Below are positions 1 to 8,280 of a DNA stretch of 24,440 nt, piece after piece. Both the position numbers and the translations under genes were made by a program. Numbering within the stretch: position 1 is the first letter of the stretch; every line of letters starts with the position of its first letter. This DNA comes from an uncultured Clostridia bacterium (GTDB lineage Bacteria; Bacillota; Clostridia; Christensenellales; UBA1242). The DNA is taken from NCBI GenBank assembly GCA_947584775.1, contig CANPWT010000007.1, positions 1 to 24,440 of the forward strand. Direction: 5' to 3'. The notes under the pieces are model-generated. The model did no database searches, was not told the origin of the DNA, and saw only the letters and a program-made list of their open reading frames with translations.

Positions 1-831
1 GGTTTTCAAGTTTTTTCACTTGCGGACATACGCAAAATCACAGATGACGGGGTGGAGTTTAAAAACCATTTATCGGGCGCAAAACTTTTTTTTAGCCCAG
101 AAAAGGTTATAGAAATAGAAAACAACATCGGTGCGGATATTATTATGGCGTTTGATGTTTGCAGTGATTATGGCATAACGCATTCCGAGGCGGAAAAAGC
201 AATGACGCGCACTCTAAATTGGCTAGATAGGTGCTATAATCAGCACAAAAACCCAAACCAAATGTTGTTCCCAATTGTGCAAGGCAATTTTTACGAGGAT
301 TTACGCTTAAAAAGTTTAGAGGAAACCAAAAAATATTGCAAATGTGGCATAGCAATTGGCGGGCTAAGCGTAGGCGAGCCAAAGGAAGTTATGCTTAAAA
401 TGCTGGACGTTATGCAACCGCATTATCCAGAAAATATGCCAAGATATTTAATGGGCGTTGGCACACCAGACTATATTTTTGAAAGCGTTCAGCGGGGGAT
501 AGACATGTTCGACTGCGTTTTGCAAACTCGCGTTGCACGCAATGGCCTTGCCTTAACAAGCCAGGGTAAAGTCACCCTTAAAAACGCAAAATATAAAGAG
601 GATTTTAGCCCGCTAGATAGCGAATGCGATTGTTATTGCTGCACGCATCACACAAAAGCATATTTGCATCATTTAGTTATGTGTAATGAAATTTTGGCTT
701 CCCGCTTGCTGTCCATCCACAATTTGCGCTTTACCCTTAACATGATGGATAAAATGCGCGAAGCAATTAATAACGACCGTTTTTTAGAATACAAGCAAGA
801 ATTTTATTCAAAATATGGCTTGGAGTTGTAA
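1..831 (+). CDS. tgt: tRNA-guanine transglycosylase, 5' end outside window
   Basis: Exchanges guanine 34 for the queuosine precursor preQ1 in tRNAs with GUN anticodons. The frame is open from base 1 and begins inside the family's GGFQVFSL segment, so roughly the first 100 residues lie upstream; the GTG at 52 is internal and not the start. Visible marks are the RGIDMFDCV segment carrying the catalytic aspartate, the GGLSVGEP and MGVGTP loops, and a zinc site made by the CDCYCC cysteines plus the histidines of AYLHHL. Two small departures from the usual bacterial consensus are FDVC in place of FDEC and LQTR in place of LPTR, neither at the nucleophile. The next gene is yajC, the common tgt-yajC order in bacteria. 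Stop TAA at 829-831. Identity is certain. Confidence 0.97.
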   Translation, partial: GFQVFSLADIRKITDDGVEFKNHLSGAKLFFSPEKVIEIENNIGADIIMAFDVCSDYGITHSEAEKAMTRTLNWLDRCYNQHKNPNQMLFPIVQGNFYEDLRLKSLEETKKYCKCGIAIGGLSVGEPKEVMLKMLDVMQPHYPENMPRYLMGVGTPDYIFESVQRGIDMFDCVLQTRVARNGLALTSQGKVTLKNAKYKEDFSPLDSECDCYCCTHHTKAYLHHLVMCNEILASRLLSIHNLRFTLNMMDKMREAINNDRFLEYKQEFYSKYGLEL

Positions 832-887
832 ATTAGACAAATTTATTTAAATTTAGCCCGAAATAATTAAAAATCACTTAAATTAAT

Positions 888-917
888 TTGACTATTAAAT
901 TATTTATTTGCTATAAT
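888..917 (+). promoter_or_regulatory. sigma-A-type promoter of yajC
   Basis: TTGACT at 888-893, an 18-base spacer, and TATAAT at 912-917 preceded by TG at 909-910 (extended -10). It lies in the 104-bp gap after tgt and 18 bases before the yajC ATG, with AAAGAGG at 921-927 as ribosome binding site. It should let yajC be transcribed independently of tgt. Confidence 0.8.
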
Positions 918-935
918 CAAAAAGAGGTATAAATT

Positions 936-1364
936 ATGAATATGGAAATTGTTTTGCTAATCATATTAGTTGTTTTAGTAGTGGCACTATTTGGTTTCAG
1001 TTTTTTCAAAAGAAAAAAGTTTAATAACGAACTTGCATCCATGCGCGCTGAATTAAAAATTGGCGATAAGGTTATGACCGATGCTGGCGTGGTGGGTGAA
1101 GTTGTAGATTCTTATATGGAAGACGAATATAAATACTTTGTTTTAAAAACGGGTAAAGATAAAAATGTTGGTTACATCAATGTTCACGCCAACGCAATTT
1201 ATTATGTTTATAATAAAGAAGAGCCTAAAAAGGTGGTTGTAAAAGTTGATGAGCCAAAAGAGGAGCAAGCCGCTTCAACAAGCGAGCCCTCTACCGAGCA
1301 AAGCAAAGAAGAGGCAACAACACCAAAAAGCACAACTTCAAAAGCAAAAAAATCTAAAAAATAA
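936..1364 (+). CDS. yajC: YajC, Sec translocon accessory subunit
   Basis: Small single-span membrane protein that associates with SecD/SecF at the SecYEG channel. Residues about 4-22 form one hydrophobic helix, followed by a basic stop-transfer segment (FKRKK). The conserved soluble region follows, containing LKIGDKVMTDAGVVGEV, the typical YajC core. The last 45 or so residues are a low-complexity Lys/Glu/Ser/Thr tail, which makes this 142-residue protein longer than the usual 85-110. The ATG is preceded by AAAGAGG with an 8-base gap. It has its own promoter and terminator, so it appears monocistronic although it sits between tgt and the secDF operon. Motif and gene order make the call secure. 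Confidence 0.93.
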   Translation: MNMEIVLLIILVVLVVALFGFSFFKRKKFNNELASMRAELKIGDKVMTDAGVVGEVVDSYMEDEYKYFVLKTGKDKNVGYINVHANAIYYVYNKEEPKKVVVKVDEPKEEQAASTSEPSTEQSKEEATTPKSTTSKAKKSKK

Positions 1365-1376
1365 TATTAAATTCAC

Positions 1377-1399
1377 AAGCGGGGCAGCCCGCTTTTTTT
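1377..1399 (+). terminator. intrinsic terminator after yajC
   Basis: Seven-bp GC-rich stem AAGCGGG/CCCGCTT (1377-1383 with 1388-1394) around a GCAG loop, running straight into a T run to 1399. It begins 13 bases after the yajC stop. Confidence 0.9.
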
Positions 1400-1510
1400 A
1401 TTTTTAAAATTACAATTAAAAACTACAAATTAACTAAATTTATTCTAATTTATTACATTATTTTTAGTGATTATTACAAAAGCAAAAAATAATATAAAGT
1501 AGGAGGAAAT

Positions 1511-1903
1511 ATGGATAAAGTTAAATCAAATAAATTTTCTTGGATTTTTTCATTATTAAAATGTTGCTTAATTGGCATTTTGGCAACGCTTATTGGCACG
1601 CTATTGTTTGCAATCGTGCTTAAATTTGTAGATTTTTCTAGCAAAACAATAAGTTATGTAAATGATGGCATTAAAATGATTTCGCTGTTTATAACAATTG
1701 GCTGCATCAAAAAAGTTGACGGCGAAAAATTGCTAATTAAATCTGTTTTGGCGGGCTTAATTTACGCATTGTTGACGTTTGTTATCTTTTCAGTTTTAAA
1801 CGGCGGCTTTAACTTTAATTTAACTTTTGTTTATGACTTAATTTTTGCGCTAGTTGTGTCCGTTATCATAAGCGTAATTTTAAATTTGTTTAATAAAAGA
1901 TAA
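1511..1903 (+). CDS. TIGR04086-type (YrzE-like) membrane protein
   Basis: A 130-residue very hydrophobic protein with about four predicted membrane helices (near residues 13-38, 50-66, 73-96 and 103-127), short loops and a basic C-terminus. No catalytic motif is visible. Size, topology and position directly after yajC match YrzE of Bacillus subtilis (tgt-yajC-yrzE) and the TIGR04086 family, whose function is unknown. A perfect AGGAGG at 1501-1506 sits four bases before the ATG. No clear promoter is visible in the 107-bp AT-rich gap after the yajC terminator. The family assignment rests mostly on context and topology; that the gene is real is nearly certain. Confidence 0.75.
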   Translation: MDKVKSNKFSWIFSLLKCCLIGILATLIGTLLFAIVLKFVDFSSKTISYVNDGIKMISLFITIGCIKKVDGEKLLIKSVLAGLIYALLTFVIFSVLNGGFNFNLTFVYDLIFALVVSVIISVILNLFNKR

Positions 1904-1972
1904 TTTTAGGTTGTGTAGAAAGCGTTTTTTGGTCAATAATAAAACAAAATAGTTAATCTTCATGTTAATTGT

Positions 1973-2001
1973 TTGACAATTTATTCAATATGAGATATAA
2001 T
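1973..2001 (+). promoter_or_regulatory. consensus sigma-A promoter of secD-secF
   Basis: Perfect TTGACA at 1973-1978, a 17-base spacer and perfect TATAAT at 1996-2001. It is followed by AGGAG at 2014-2018 and the secD ATG at 2024. This is the best vegetative promoter in the window and implies strong constitutive secDF transcription. Confidence 0.9.
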
Positions 2002-2023
2002 TTGCATTAAATTAGGAGATTTT

Positions 2024-3331
2024 ATGACTAAAAAACGCTCTATATGCTTGTTTATTCTTTTTACGATTATTTTAGTTATATCTTTGGTTGCCTGTTTTGT
2101 TAATTTTACTTACCCATTAACAATTAATAGCAACTATTTCACTTACTCTAATTTTATTTCTAATTTGAGATTAGGGCAGGATATATCCAATTCGTTGAGG
2201 ATAACATATCGCACACAATCGCCAGAAGATGGCAATTATAATCAACTGTTAAATTCCACAATAGACGATTTAACACAAATTTTGCAATCCGCAGGTTACA
2301 CGGACGTTACAATCTCCACCTATGGGGAAGACGCCATTGTTATGAACGTTGCTAACCTGTTAAGCAAGGAAAATTCGGACGATATTATCAACTTAGTTGG
2401 CAACCCAGCCAGCATAAGTTTTTCTTTAACCACCAACCCAGATGAGGCCATTATAACCCGCCAAGATATCGACACGGTTGAAGCAACTGATTATTACGAC
2501 ACCACCGTTGGCGAGCATCTTTATTATGTTAGCATCAAATTTAAAGATAGCAAAAAGGACTATATCGCTGAACAAACAAAAAATGGCGGCAATATTTACA
2601 TTTTCTTTGGGAACGAACAGTTTACAACTATGGACATGGGCACGACTGGCATTGAAAATGGCTATATTTACATTAATAGTGATTTGTTTACTTCAAAGCA
2701 AGTGGCAACCAACTATGCAAACCGCATTAAAACCGGTATGCTGCCGTTAGAATTAACAAAATTAGATAGCGCAATTATAACTCCAACCTATGGCGTGGGC
2801 GCAAATTTATTTTTGCTTATTGCAATGTGTGTTTTGTTGCTAGTGGGCTTTGTTTATTTAATTGTAAAATACAATCATTTTGGCCTCTTGGCCTGCTTTA
2901 ATTTGCTGTTTTACGTTGTATTTGGCTTGTTTTTCTTGCAATCAATTCCATTAGTAAACATCAACTTTGCTGGCATTGTTGCAATGGCGCTTGCATTTAT
3001 TATTGCAATGGAAACATTAAACACAATAATTAAATCGGCAAAAGCGCACTACAACAACGAGGCTAAATTGCCAGTCGCCTTTAAACTTTCGTATAAAGAA
3101 AATTTGTTTAATGTGTTAATGAGCAACATTTTGTTTGCGCTTGTTGGCCTAATTTGCTTATTTATGCCTGTACTTTCAGTTAAATCGTTTGGCTGGGTAA
3201 TGTTTGTTTTGTCGTTACTGAATATGTTCACCTCACTTGTTTTAATGAGGTTGTTTACAAAAATGTATTTAGGCATAAATAGCCAGGACGGTAAAAAATT
3301 AAACTTCCACAAAGGAGGCAAAAATGCTTAA
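2024..3331 (+). CDS. secD: Protein translocase subunit SecD, divergent
   Basis: SecD works with SecF and YajC to pull exported proteins out of the Sec channel, normally powered by proton flow. Seen here: one N-terminal helix (about 7-28), a large extracytoplasmic domain (about 30-255), then a bundle of about five helices (260-412). The domain ends with a segment typical of SecD (residues 234-257, with TGMLPLEL). At 435 residues it is of normal clostridial size. It is divergent: the usual LGLDLRGG stretch is replaced by LRLGQDISNSL near residues 48-58. The fourth-helix motif (GMAVDANV in other bacteria) reads about AFIIAMET at 324-331, so the conserved aspartate position is hydrophobic; Glu330 lies about one turn further on. 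AGGAG precedes the ATG by five bases. It overlaps secF by 8 bp. Confidence 0.9.
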   Translation: MTKKRSICLFILFTIILVISLVACFVNFTYPLTINSNYFTYSNFISNLRLGQDISNSLRITYRTQSPEDGNYNQLLNSTIDDLTQILQSAGYTDVTISTYGEDAIVMNVANLLSKENSDDIINLVGNPASISFSLTTNPDEAIITRQDIDTVEATDYYDTTVGEHLYYVSIKFKDSKKDYIAEQTKNGGNIYIFFGNEQFTTMDMGTTGIENGYIYINSDLFTSKQVATNYANRIKTGMLPLELTKLDSAIITPTYGVGANLFLLIAMCVLLLVGFVYLIVKYNHFGLLACFNLLFYVVFGLFFLQSIPLVNINFAGIVAMALAFIIAMETLNTIIKSAKAHYNNEAKLPVAFKLSYKENLFNVLMSNILFALVGLICLFMPVLSVKSFGWVMFVLSLLNMFTSLVLMRLFTKMYLGINSQDGKKLNFHKGGKNA

Positions 3332-4259
3332 AAGAGATTTCAGTAAAAGCGGTGTAGAATATTTAAGTAAAAATAAAATTGCAATTATACTTCTTGCCGC
3401 AATTTTGTTAATTGGCACAATTTTGTCCATTGTTGTTGGCATGCCTACCAATTTTGAACTTGCGCCACACAGCGAATTTAGCATTAGCATTAATGAAGAA
3501 CAGCGCAAAAACATACAAACCTACGCCAATTCGGTAAAATCTATACTAGATAGTTACGAAGCAAAATACGATTCATATTCAATTTACGATGAGGGGGACA
3601 ATACAAAACTTGTAATAAGGTATCTTTCTCCGTTATCAGATAGCAACCAAGAAAGGGTAAACAATGCGGTTGTGGAGCAACTTAAAGTTGATGCTAGCGC
3701 CGTTTCAGGGCATGTTACAGTTGGTAAAATTGCACGTGATATGGATTATGTTTACACCATTGTTGCAATATTACTAATGGTGCTAATTGCTTCAATATTT
3801 GCCTTTGCTAGATACAATGGGGCAAGCGCCATGGCAATAATAATAGCCTCTCTTGTTTCAAGTTGGCTATATTTAAGCATATTTGCCATCCTTCGCTTAA
3901 AAATAGGCATGAGCATATTCGCTTTAATGATAATTTTAAATGCATTAATTATATATTCAAGTTTAATGCTGTTTGAAAGGATGAAAAACACAAATTGGCT
4001 GTTTAATTCTAACTTCGACAGCGCAATATCCGATGCTAACAAATATAACTTTAAACGCAACACATTTATTGCCATTGCCTTGGCAGTTGTTGGGCTAGTG
4101 TTCATATTATTTGTGCCATCGCCATTAAAATTAGTTTCTTTAAATATCATATATTTAGCGGTTGTAATGCTATTTGCAACACTATATGTTGTTCCTTTTG
4201 TTTGGAGTATGTGTATCACTCATTGCAAACCTAGAAAGGCAAAACCAACAAAAGAATAA
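3324..4259 (+). CDS. secF: Protein translocase subunit SecF, divergent
   Basis: Partner of SecD. Topology fits SecF: helix 1 at about 18-39, an extracytoplasmic domain at about 41-140, then five helices at about 143-297; 311 residues is normal. AGGAGG at 3313-3318 lies inside the end of secD, five bases before the ATG, so the two are translationally coupled. Family signatures are eroded: the usual DF-T/K-GG segment after helix 1 reads NFELAPHSEF (43-52). The fourth-helix SINDTVVVFDR motif reads IIYSSLMLFER (209-219), so the essential aspartate (E. coli SecF D213) aligns with Ser212. Arg245 seems to match the conserved arginine of the next helix. The identification leans on topology, the FER motif and strict gene order after SecD. 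Confidence 0.87.
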   Translation: MLKRDFSKSGVEYLSKNKIAIILLAAILLIGTILSIVVGMPTNFELAPHSEFSISINEEQRKNIQTYANSVKSILDSYEAKYDSYSIYDEGDNTKLVIRYLSPLSDSNQERVNNAVVEQLKVDASAVSGHVTVGKIARDMDYVYTIVAILLMVLIASIFAFARYNGASAMAIIIASLVSSWLYLSIFAILRLKIGMSIFALMIILNALIIYSSLMLFERMKNTNWLFNSNFDSAISDANKYNFKRNTFIAIALAVVGLVFILFVPSPLKLVSLNIIYLAVVMLFATLYVVPFVWSMCITHCKPRKAKPTKE

Positions 4260-4267
4260 ACTTTTGG

Positions 4268-4290
4268 GCCTTTCTTTGAAAGGCTTTTTT
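4268..4290 (+). terminator. intrinsic terminator after secF
   Basis: Seven-bp stem GCCTTTC/GAAAGGC (4268-4274 with 4278-4284) with a TTT loop and six T. It starts eight bases after the secF stop and ends only 11 bases before the recJ ATG. Confidence 0.9.
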
Positions 4291-4301
4291 ATTAAAAAAT
4301 T

Positions 4302-6686
4302 ATGAAATATGTATGTAGTGTAAACCCCGATGTGGACGAAGAATTTATAACTAAGATGTCTAACCTGTTTAATATAAACAAACATCTTATTCATCTTTTA
4401 TACTCACGCGGGCTAACTACAGCCGATGCTATTAAAAAATTTTTAAACCCAAGCGTAAACGATTTTTACAACCCATTTTTATTTGAAGATATGCAAACAG
4501 TGGTGGACAAAATCAATTCTCACATTGCTGCCAACCACTCAATTTTAATTTTTGGCGATTATGATGTGGACGGCATTAGTGCTAGCGCCATATTAATAAA
4601 ATATTTTAAATCTATTGGGGTAAAAGTTAGCAATTTTATGCCCAACCGATATGAGGATGGCTACGGTTTAAACATCCCTACAATTAATAGAATTTTGCAA
4701 AAATCCACCCCAGATTTAATTATAACGGTGGATTGCGGCATAACCGCTGCTAGCGAAATAGAATATTTAAAACAAAACAACATTGATGTAATTGTAACCG
4801 ACCACCACGAGCGCGGCGAAGTTTTGCCTGCTTGCCCAATTATTAACCCAAAAGTTAGCACAAATTACCCATTTAAATCGCTTTGCGGGGCGGGTGTGGC
4901 GCTAAAATTGGTTCAAGCCTTGGGTGGAATTGACGAAGCAATAAAATATTTGCCAATTTGCGCAATTGCCACCATTGCCGACATTGTTGAATTGTTTGAT
5001 GAAAACCGCGCAATTGTTTATCTTGGCTTAAAATCGCTTTCTAGCGCGCCAAAAGGCGTGTTAAAACTATTGAATTTGTGCGGACTGAACACTGACTGCA
5101 AAGCAAGCGATATTGCCTTTAAACTAGCCCCAAAAATAAACGCAAGCGGCAGGATGGGCAGTGCGGAAACTAGCCTAAATTTGTATCTGGAAGAAAATCC
5201 GGCCGAAATTAAAAAACTTTGCAATCAAATTTTAGATTTTAACACCCAAAGGCAAAAATTGTGCGATAAAGTTTATATTGATGTAAAGGAAGAGTTAAAA
5301 ACCCAAGATATTTTTAATATCAACGCAATAATTATGTCCAGCCCTAATTGGGATAGCGGCATTTTGGGCATTGTTTCCGCGCGTATCGCCGAGGAATATC
5401 ATCGCCCAACATTTTTGTTTAGCCAAATTGGGGATGAACTTGTGGGCTCGTGCCGAAGCGTAAATGGGGTAAATATTCACACATTATTAAGTGAAATGTC
5501 CAACCTTTTAACCAAATTTGGCGGTCACCCAATGGCGGCAGGGCTAACAATAAAAGTGGAAAATTACGACCAATTTGTTCGCCTTGCAAATAAATATGTG
5601 GGCGATAAACTAAATAAGGCGGATTTTTTGCCAACCAAAGCATACGATTTTATGCTCGACCCAAGCGAAATTAGTTTAAAATTTGTTGAAGATATAGATA
5701 AAATTGAGCCGTGCGGGCACATGAACCAGCGCCCAATTTTTAACTTTAAATTGACCAATGCAACAATTAGTTGCCTGCCAAAACACCCACAACATTTAGT
5801 GTTAAATTATCCTAATTTCGATTTATTAGCATTTAACGCAAGCGATAAATATTTTGTGCTATCTGGTAACACTTCGTGCAATGTTTTGGCGGATTTAAAC
5901 ATAGATACATTTAGAAACAGTAAAAAAATTTCTGGCATTGTAAAATCAATAGATTACGAGGACATCTATCGCCCGCAGGACAATGAAATTTTGCTTGCCG
6001 AATATATTAAGCAGATTACTTATCCACTTGACGGCAATTACAACTTTAACAAATATAATCGCGACCAACTAATACGCATGCTAATTGACATGGACAGCAC
6101 GGTTTATGGCACGCTAATTGTGGCGTTTGACTACAATACTTATATTAATTTTAAATCTATTTTCGACAGCAACAATATTTTTAAAAACAGAATATTCAAT
6201 ATTAATGACGAAACCGGTCTAAACACCATTGTGCTTGCACCAACCGATTTTAGTTCGTTTAACACATATTCACGCATAATATTTTTAGACCCAATTTTAA
6301 ATATGGGGTATTTGGCTGAACTGCATAAACACACCAAATCCACCGTATTTTTGCCATACTTTTCAGCCAAAATAAGCATTATTTTAAAAGATATAAGTTT
6401 AAATAGGGAAGTGTTTGGCAGTTATTTTAGGTTGATGCAGTTTGCCTATGAAAACAAAATTTCGGGTTACTATTGCTACCACATGTTTAAAACTATAATT
6501 TCCAAAATTAAGGATAAAAACAAATATTCGTATCTTCAATTTTATGTTTGCTTGCAAGTGTTTAAAGAACTAAATATTATTGTAACAAACGAAACTGACT
6601 CTGAAATTATAAAAATTACCGATGTTAAAAGCCAATTAAATTCTAGCGCTTTTTATAACCGCCTAAACGCGCTAAAACAAAGTTAG
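4302..6686 (+). CDS. recJ: Single-strand-specific exonuclease RecJ
   Basis: 5'-to-3' single-stranded DNA exonuclease of recombination and mismatch repair; metal-dependent DHH phosphoesterase. Motifs in order: FGDYDVDGISA (84-94; Asp86, Asp88, Asp90), TVDCGI with Asp144, VTDHHE (165-170), IADIVE with Asp227, ASGRMGSAETSL (281-292), then the DHHA1 half with SGILGIVSARIAEE and GGHPMAAG (407-414). An OB-fold segment follows (about 445-560). A C-terminal RecJ_C/winged-helix region of roughly 200 residues ends in the typical SQLNSSAFYNRL. At 794 residues it matches the long Firmicute form (B. subtilis about 786). The ATG fits the family N-terminus, but no Shine-Dalgarno precedes it: the 11 bases before it come straight after the secF terminator. 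Confidence 0.97.
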   Translation: MKYVCSVNPDVDEEFITKMSNLFNINKHLIHLLYSRGLTTADAIKKFLNPSVNDFYNPFLFEDMQTVVDKINSHIAANHSILIFGDYDVDGISASAILIKYFKSIGVKVSNFMPNRYEDGYGLNIPTINRILQKSTPDLIITVDCGITAASEIEYLKQNNIDVIVTDHHERGEVLPACPIINPKVSTNYPFKSLCGAGVALKLVQALGGIDEAIKYLPICAIATIADIVELFDENRAIVYLGLKSLSSAPKGVLKLLNLCGLNTDCKASDIAFKLAPKINASGRMGSAETSLNLYLEENPAEIKKLCNQILDFNTQRQKLCDKVYIDVKEELKTQDIFNINAIIMSSPNWDSGILGIVSARIAEEYHRPTFLFSQIGDELVGSCRSVNGVNIHTLLSEMSNLLTKFGGHPMAAGLTIKVENYDQFVRLANKYVGDKLNKADFLPTKAYDFMLDPSEISLKFVEDIDKIEPCGHMNQRPIFNFKLTNATISCLPKHPQHLVLNYPNFDLLAFNASDKYFVLSGNTSCNVLADLNIDTFRNSKKISGIVKSIDYEDIYRPQDNEILLAEYIKQITYPLDGNYNFNKYNRDQLIRMLIDMDSTVYGTLIVAFDYNTYINFKSIFDSNNIFKNRIFNINDETGLNTIVLAPTDFSSFNTYSRIIFLDPILNMGYLAELHKHTKSTVFLPYFSAKISIILKDISLNREVFGSYFRLMQFAYENKISGYYCYHMFKTIISKIKDKNKYSYLQFYVCLQVFKELNIIVTNETDSEIIKITDVKSQLNSSAFYNRLNALKQS

Positions 6687-6797
6687 TCATATTTGCTATA
6701 TATTAGGTATGTTATTAAAAAACTACACTATATATAGACTATAATTTTTATGTATTTTTTTAAATTTAATAGAAAATATAAAAAGAATAAAAAATGT

Positions 6798-6826
6798 TTG
6801 CTAAAAAAAAATAGATTTGTTATAAT
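6798..6826 (+). promoter_or_regulatory. Extended -10 promoter of the M50-scpAB operon
   Basis: TTGCTA at 6798-6803, a 17-base spacer, and TATAAT at 6821-6826 preceded by TG at 6818-6819. AGGAG at 6833-6837 follows. The rest of the 157-bp gap after recJ is AT-rich, with no hairpin terminator that I can see. Confidence 0.75.
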
Positions 6827-6843
6827 CAATTTAGGAGTAAAAT

Positions 6844-7530
6844 TTGTTATTCTTTTTATTTTCTAATGAGAATATTGAGCCGCTTGTAGCAGTAATAGAT
6901 TGTGCTATATTAATTTTTGTTGTGCTGTTTGCGTTAACAATACACGAATTTGCTCACGCCTTGGCTGCGGTGAAAATGGGTGACATAACACCAAAAATCC
7001 ATGGCAGGTTAACTTTAAATCCGTTTAAGCATCTGGATTTTATGGGCTTTTTGTGTTTCCTGTTTTTAGGTATAGGTTGGGCTAAGCCTGTGCCAATTAA
7101 CCCAATTAACTTTAAAAAATATAGGACGGGCATGCGCTGGGTTTCAATTGTTGGTATACTTTCCAACTTGCTGGTTGCCTTAATTGCAACCCTAATATAT
7201 GGAATAATTATTGCAAATGTAACCGTGGTTTCAACGCCTTTAAGTTATTTGTTGTTAGCGTTGCAGTTTATTATGCTTGTCAACAGCAGTTTGGCAATGG
7301 TTAACATTTTGCCAATTTTCCCATTGGACGGCTTTAATTTTATAACAAGTTTTATGAAAACGGACAATAAATTTATTGAATTTAACGCAAAACATGGCTA
7401 CAAAGTTATGGTTGCCTTGCTAATAATTGGCGTTGTTACCGAAATTTTGTTTGGATTTGATATTTTAAGTTGGTATGTAAGCATTTTGTATAACTATGTT
7501 TTGCTGCCGCTGTCCATGATTGGGGTGTAG
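6844..7530 (+). CDS. Site-2 protease family (M50) membrane metalloprotease
   Basis: Intramembrane zinc protease of the short, PDZ-less M50 class (228 residues). The zinc-binding HEFAH lies at 34-38 inside the first core helix, NPFKHLDFMG at 59-68, GWAKPVPINP at 78-87, and the third ligand in NILPIFPLDGF (Asp161). About five or six hydrophobic helices fill the rest. The start is TTG at 6844: it is six bases after AGGAG, an in-frame TAA lies immediately upstream, and no nearby ATG is in frame. The stop codon touches the scpA ATG (TAG then ATG). A short M50 protease before scpA-scpB is common in clostridia; its natural substrate is not known. Confidence 0.92.
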   Translation: MLFFLFSNENIEPLVAVIDCAILIFVVLFALTIHEFAHALAAVKMGDITPKIHGRLTLNPFKHLDFMGFLCFLFLGIGWAKPVPINPINFKKYRTGMRWVSIVGILSNLLVALIATLIYGIIIANVTVVSTPLSYLLLALQFIMLVNSSLAMVNILPIFPLDGFNFITSFMKTDNKFIEFNAKHGYKVMVALLIIGVVTEILFGFDILSWYVSILYNYVLLPLSMIGV

Positions 7531-8280
7531 ATGGAAGATATAGAGGAAGTAGAAGTTTCAAGTTCGTTATCATTTAAACTAGATGGCTTTGAAGGGCCAC
7601 TTGATCTTTTGCTGCACTTAATTAAGGAAAAAAATGTTTCCATTATGGAAGTAAAAATTTCGGAAATTACCGACCAATATTTGCACTATATGGAAAACAT
7701 TGCCGAGTTAGATATGGAAGATGCAACCGCCTTTTTGGACATGACATCTAGGTTACTTGAAATAAAATCTCGCAGCCTATTGCCGGTTGAAACTTTTGAG
7801 GAAGAAGGGGAGGAAATTGACCCAGAAACACAGTTAAAAATTCAACTGCAAGAATATCAATTGTTTAAGGAAGCGGGCGGAAATTTGCAGCAAATGGAAA
7901 ATGTTGATAGATTTTACAAGCAGCCTGACAAAAATGTTGGCGACATTAAAATTGTGTTTAATCAGTTTAATCTAGACAAATTGTATGACGCCTTTGCCTT
8001 TATATTAATGCGCACAAAGGATAGGGAAAATCCGCAAGAAAAAAAGATTAATCGCGATAGGTGGACGGTTGCCGAAAAAATTGAATTTTTAAACAAGGTG
8101 TTAAAAGATAATAAGGAAATTAACTTTTTTAGCCTGTTTGACGATACATATTCCAAACTTGAAGTTATAACAGTTTTTATGGCAATATTAGAACTTTTAA
8201 AATTTCAAAAAATTGTTGTAGTGCAAAGCGAGCGTTATGCAGATATTCTTATTCGAAGGAGAGATAATAATGAAAATTGA
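7531..8280 (+). CDS. scpA: Segregation and condensation protein A (kleisin)
   Basis: Kleisin subunit that bridges the SMC dimer heads and binds ScpB to form bacterial condensin. The N-terminal domain has the hallmark FEGPLDLLLHLI (19-30) and the ITDQYLHYM segment. The middle is Glu-rich and flexible (about 88-100). The C-terminal winged helix ends in a typical VVVQSERYADI run. Its 249 residues match B. subtilis ScpA (about 251). The start abuts the stop of the protease gene with only a weak GGGGTG upstream, so translation is probably coupled. It overlaps scpB by 11 bp. Confidence 0.96.
   Translation: MEDIEEVEVSSSLSFKLDGFEGPLDLLLHLIKEKNVSIMEVKISEITDQYLHYMENIAELDMEDATAFLDMTSRLLEIKSRSLLPVETFEEEGEEIDPETQLKIQLQEYQLFKEAGGNLQQMENVDRFYKQPDKNVGDIKIVFNQFNLDKLYDAFAFILMRTKDRENPQEKKINRDRWTVAEKIEFLNKVLKDNKEINFFSLFDDTYSKLEVITVFMAILELLKFQKIVVVQSERYADILIRRRDNNEN

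Noticed and set aside
52..54. GTG at 52 as the start of tgt
   Set aside because: The frame continues upstream to base 1 with conserved TGT residues, so the gene is truncated by the window edge.
3752..4219. 155-codon open frame on the minus strand inside secF
   Set aside because: It is the reverse shadow of a hydrophobic gene, with no ribosome site and no protein-like composition; the same applies to the other long minus-strand frames within genes.
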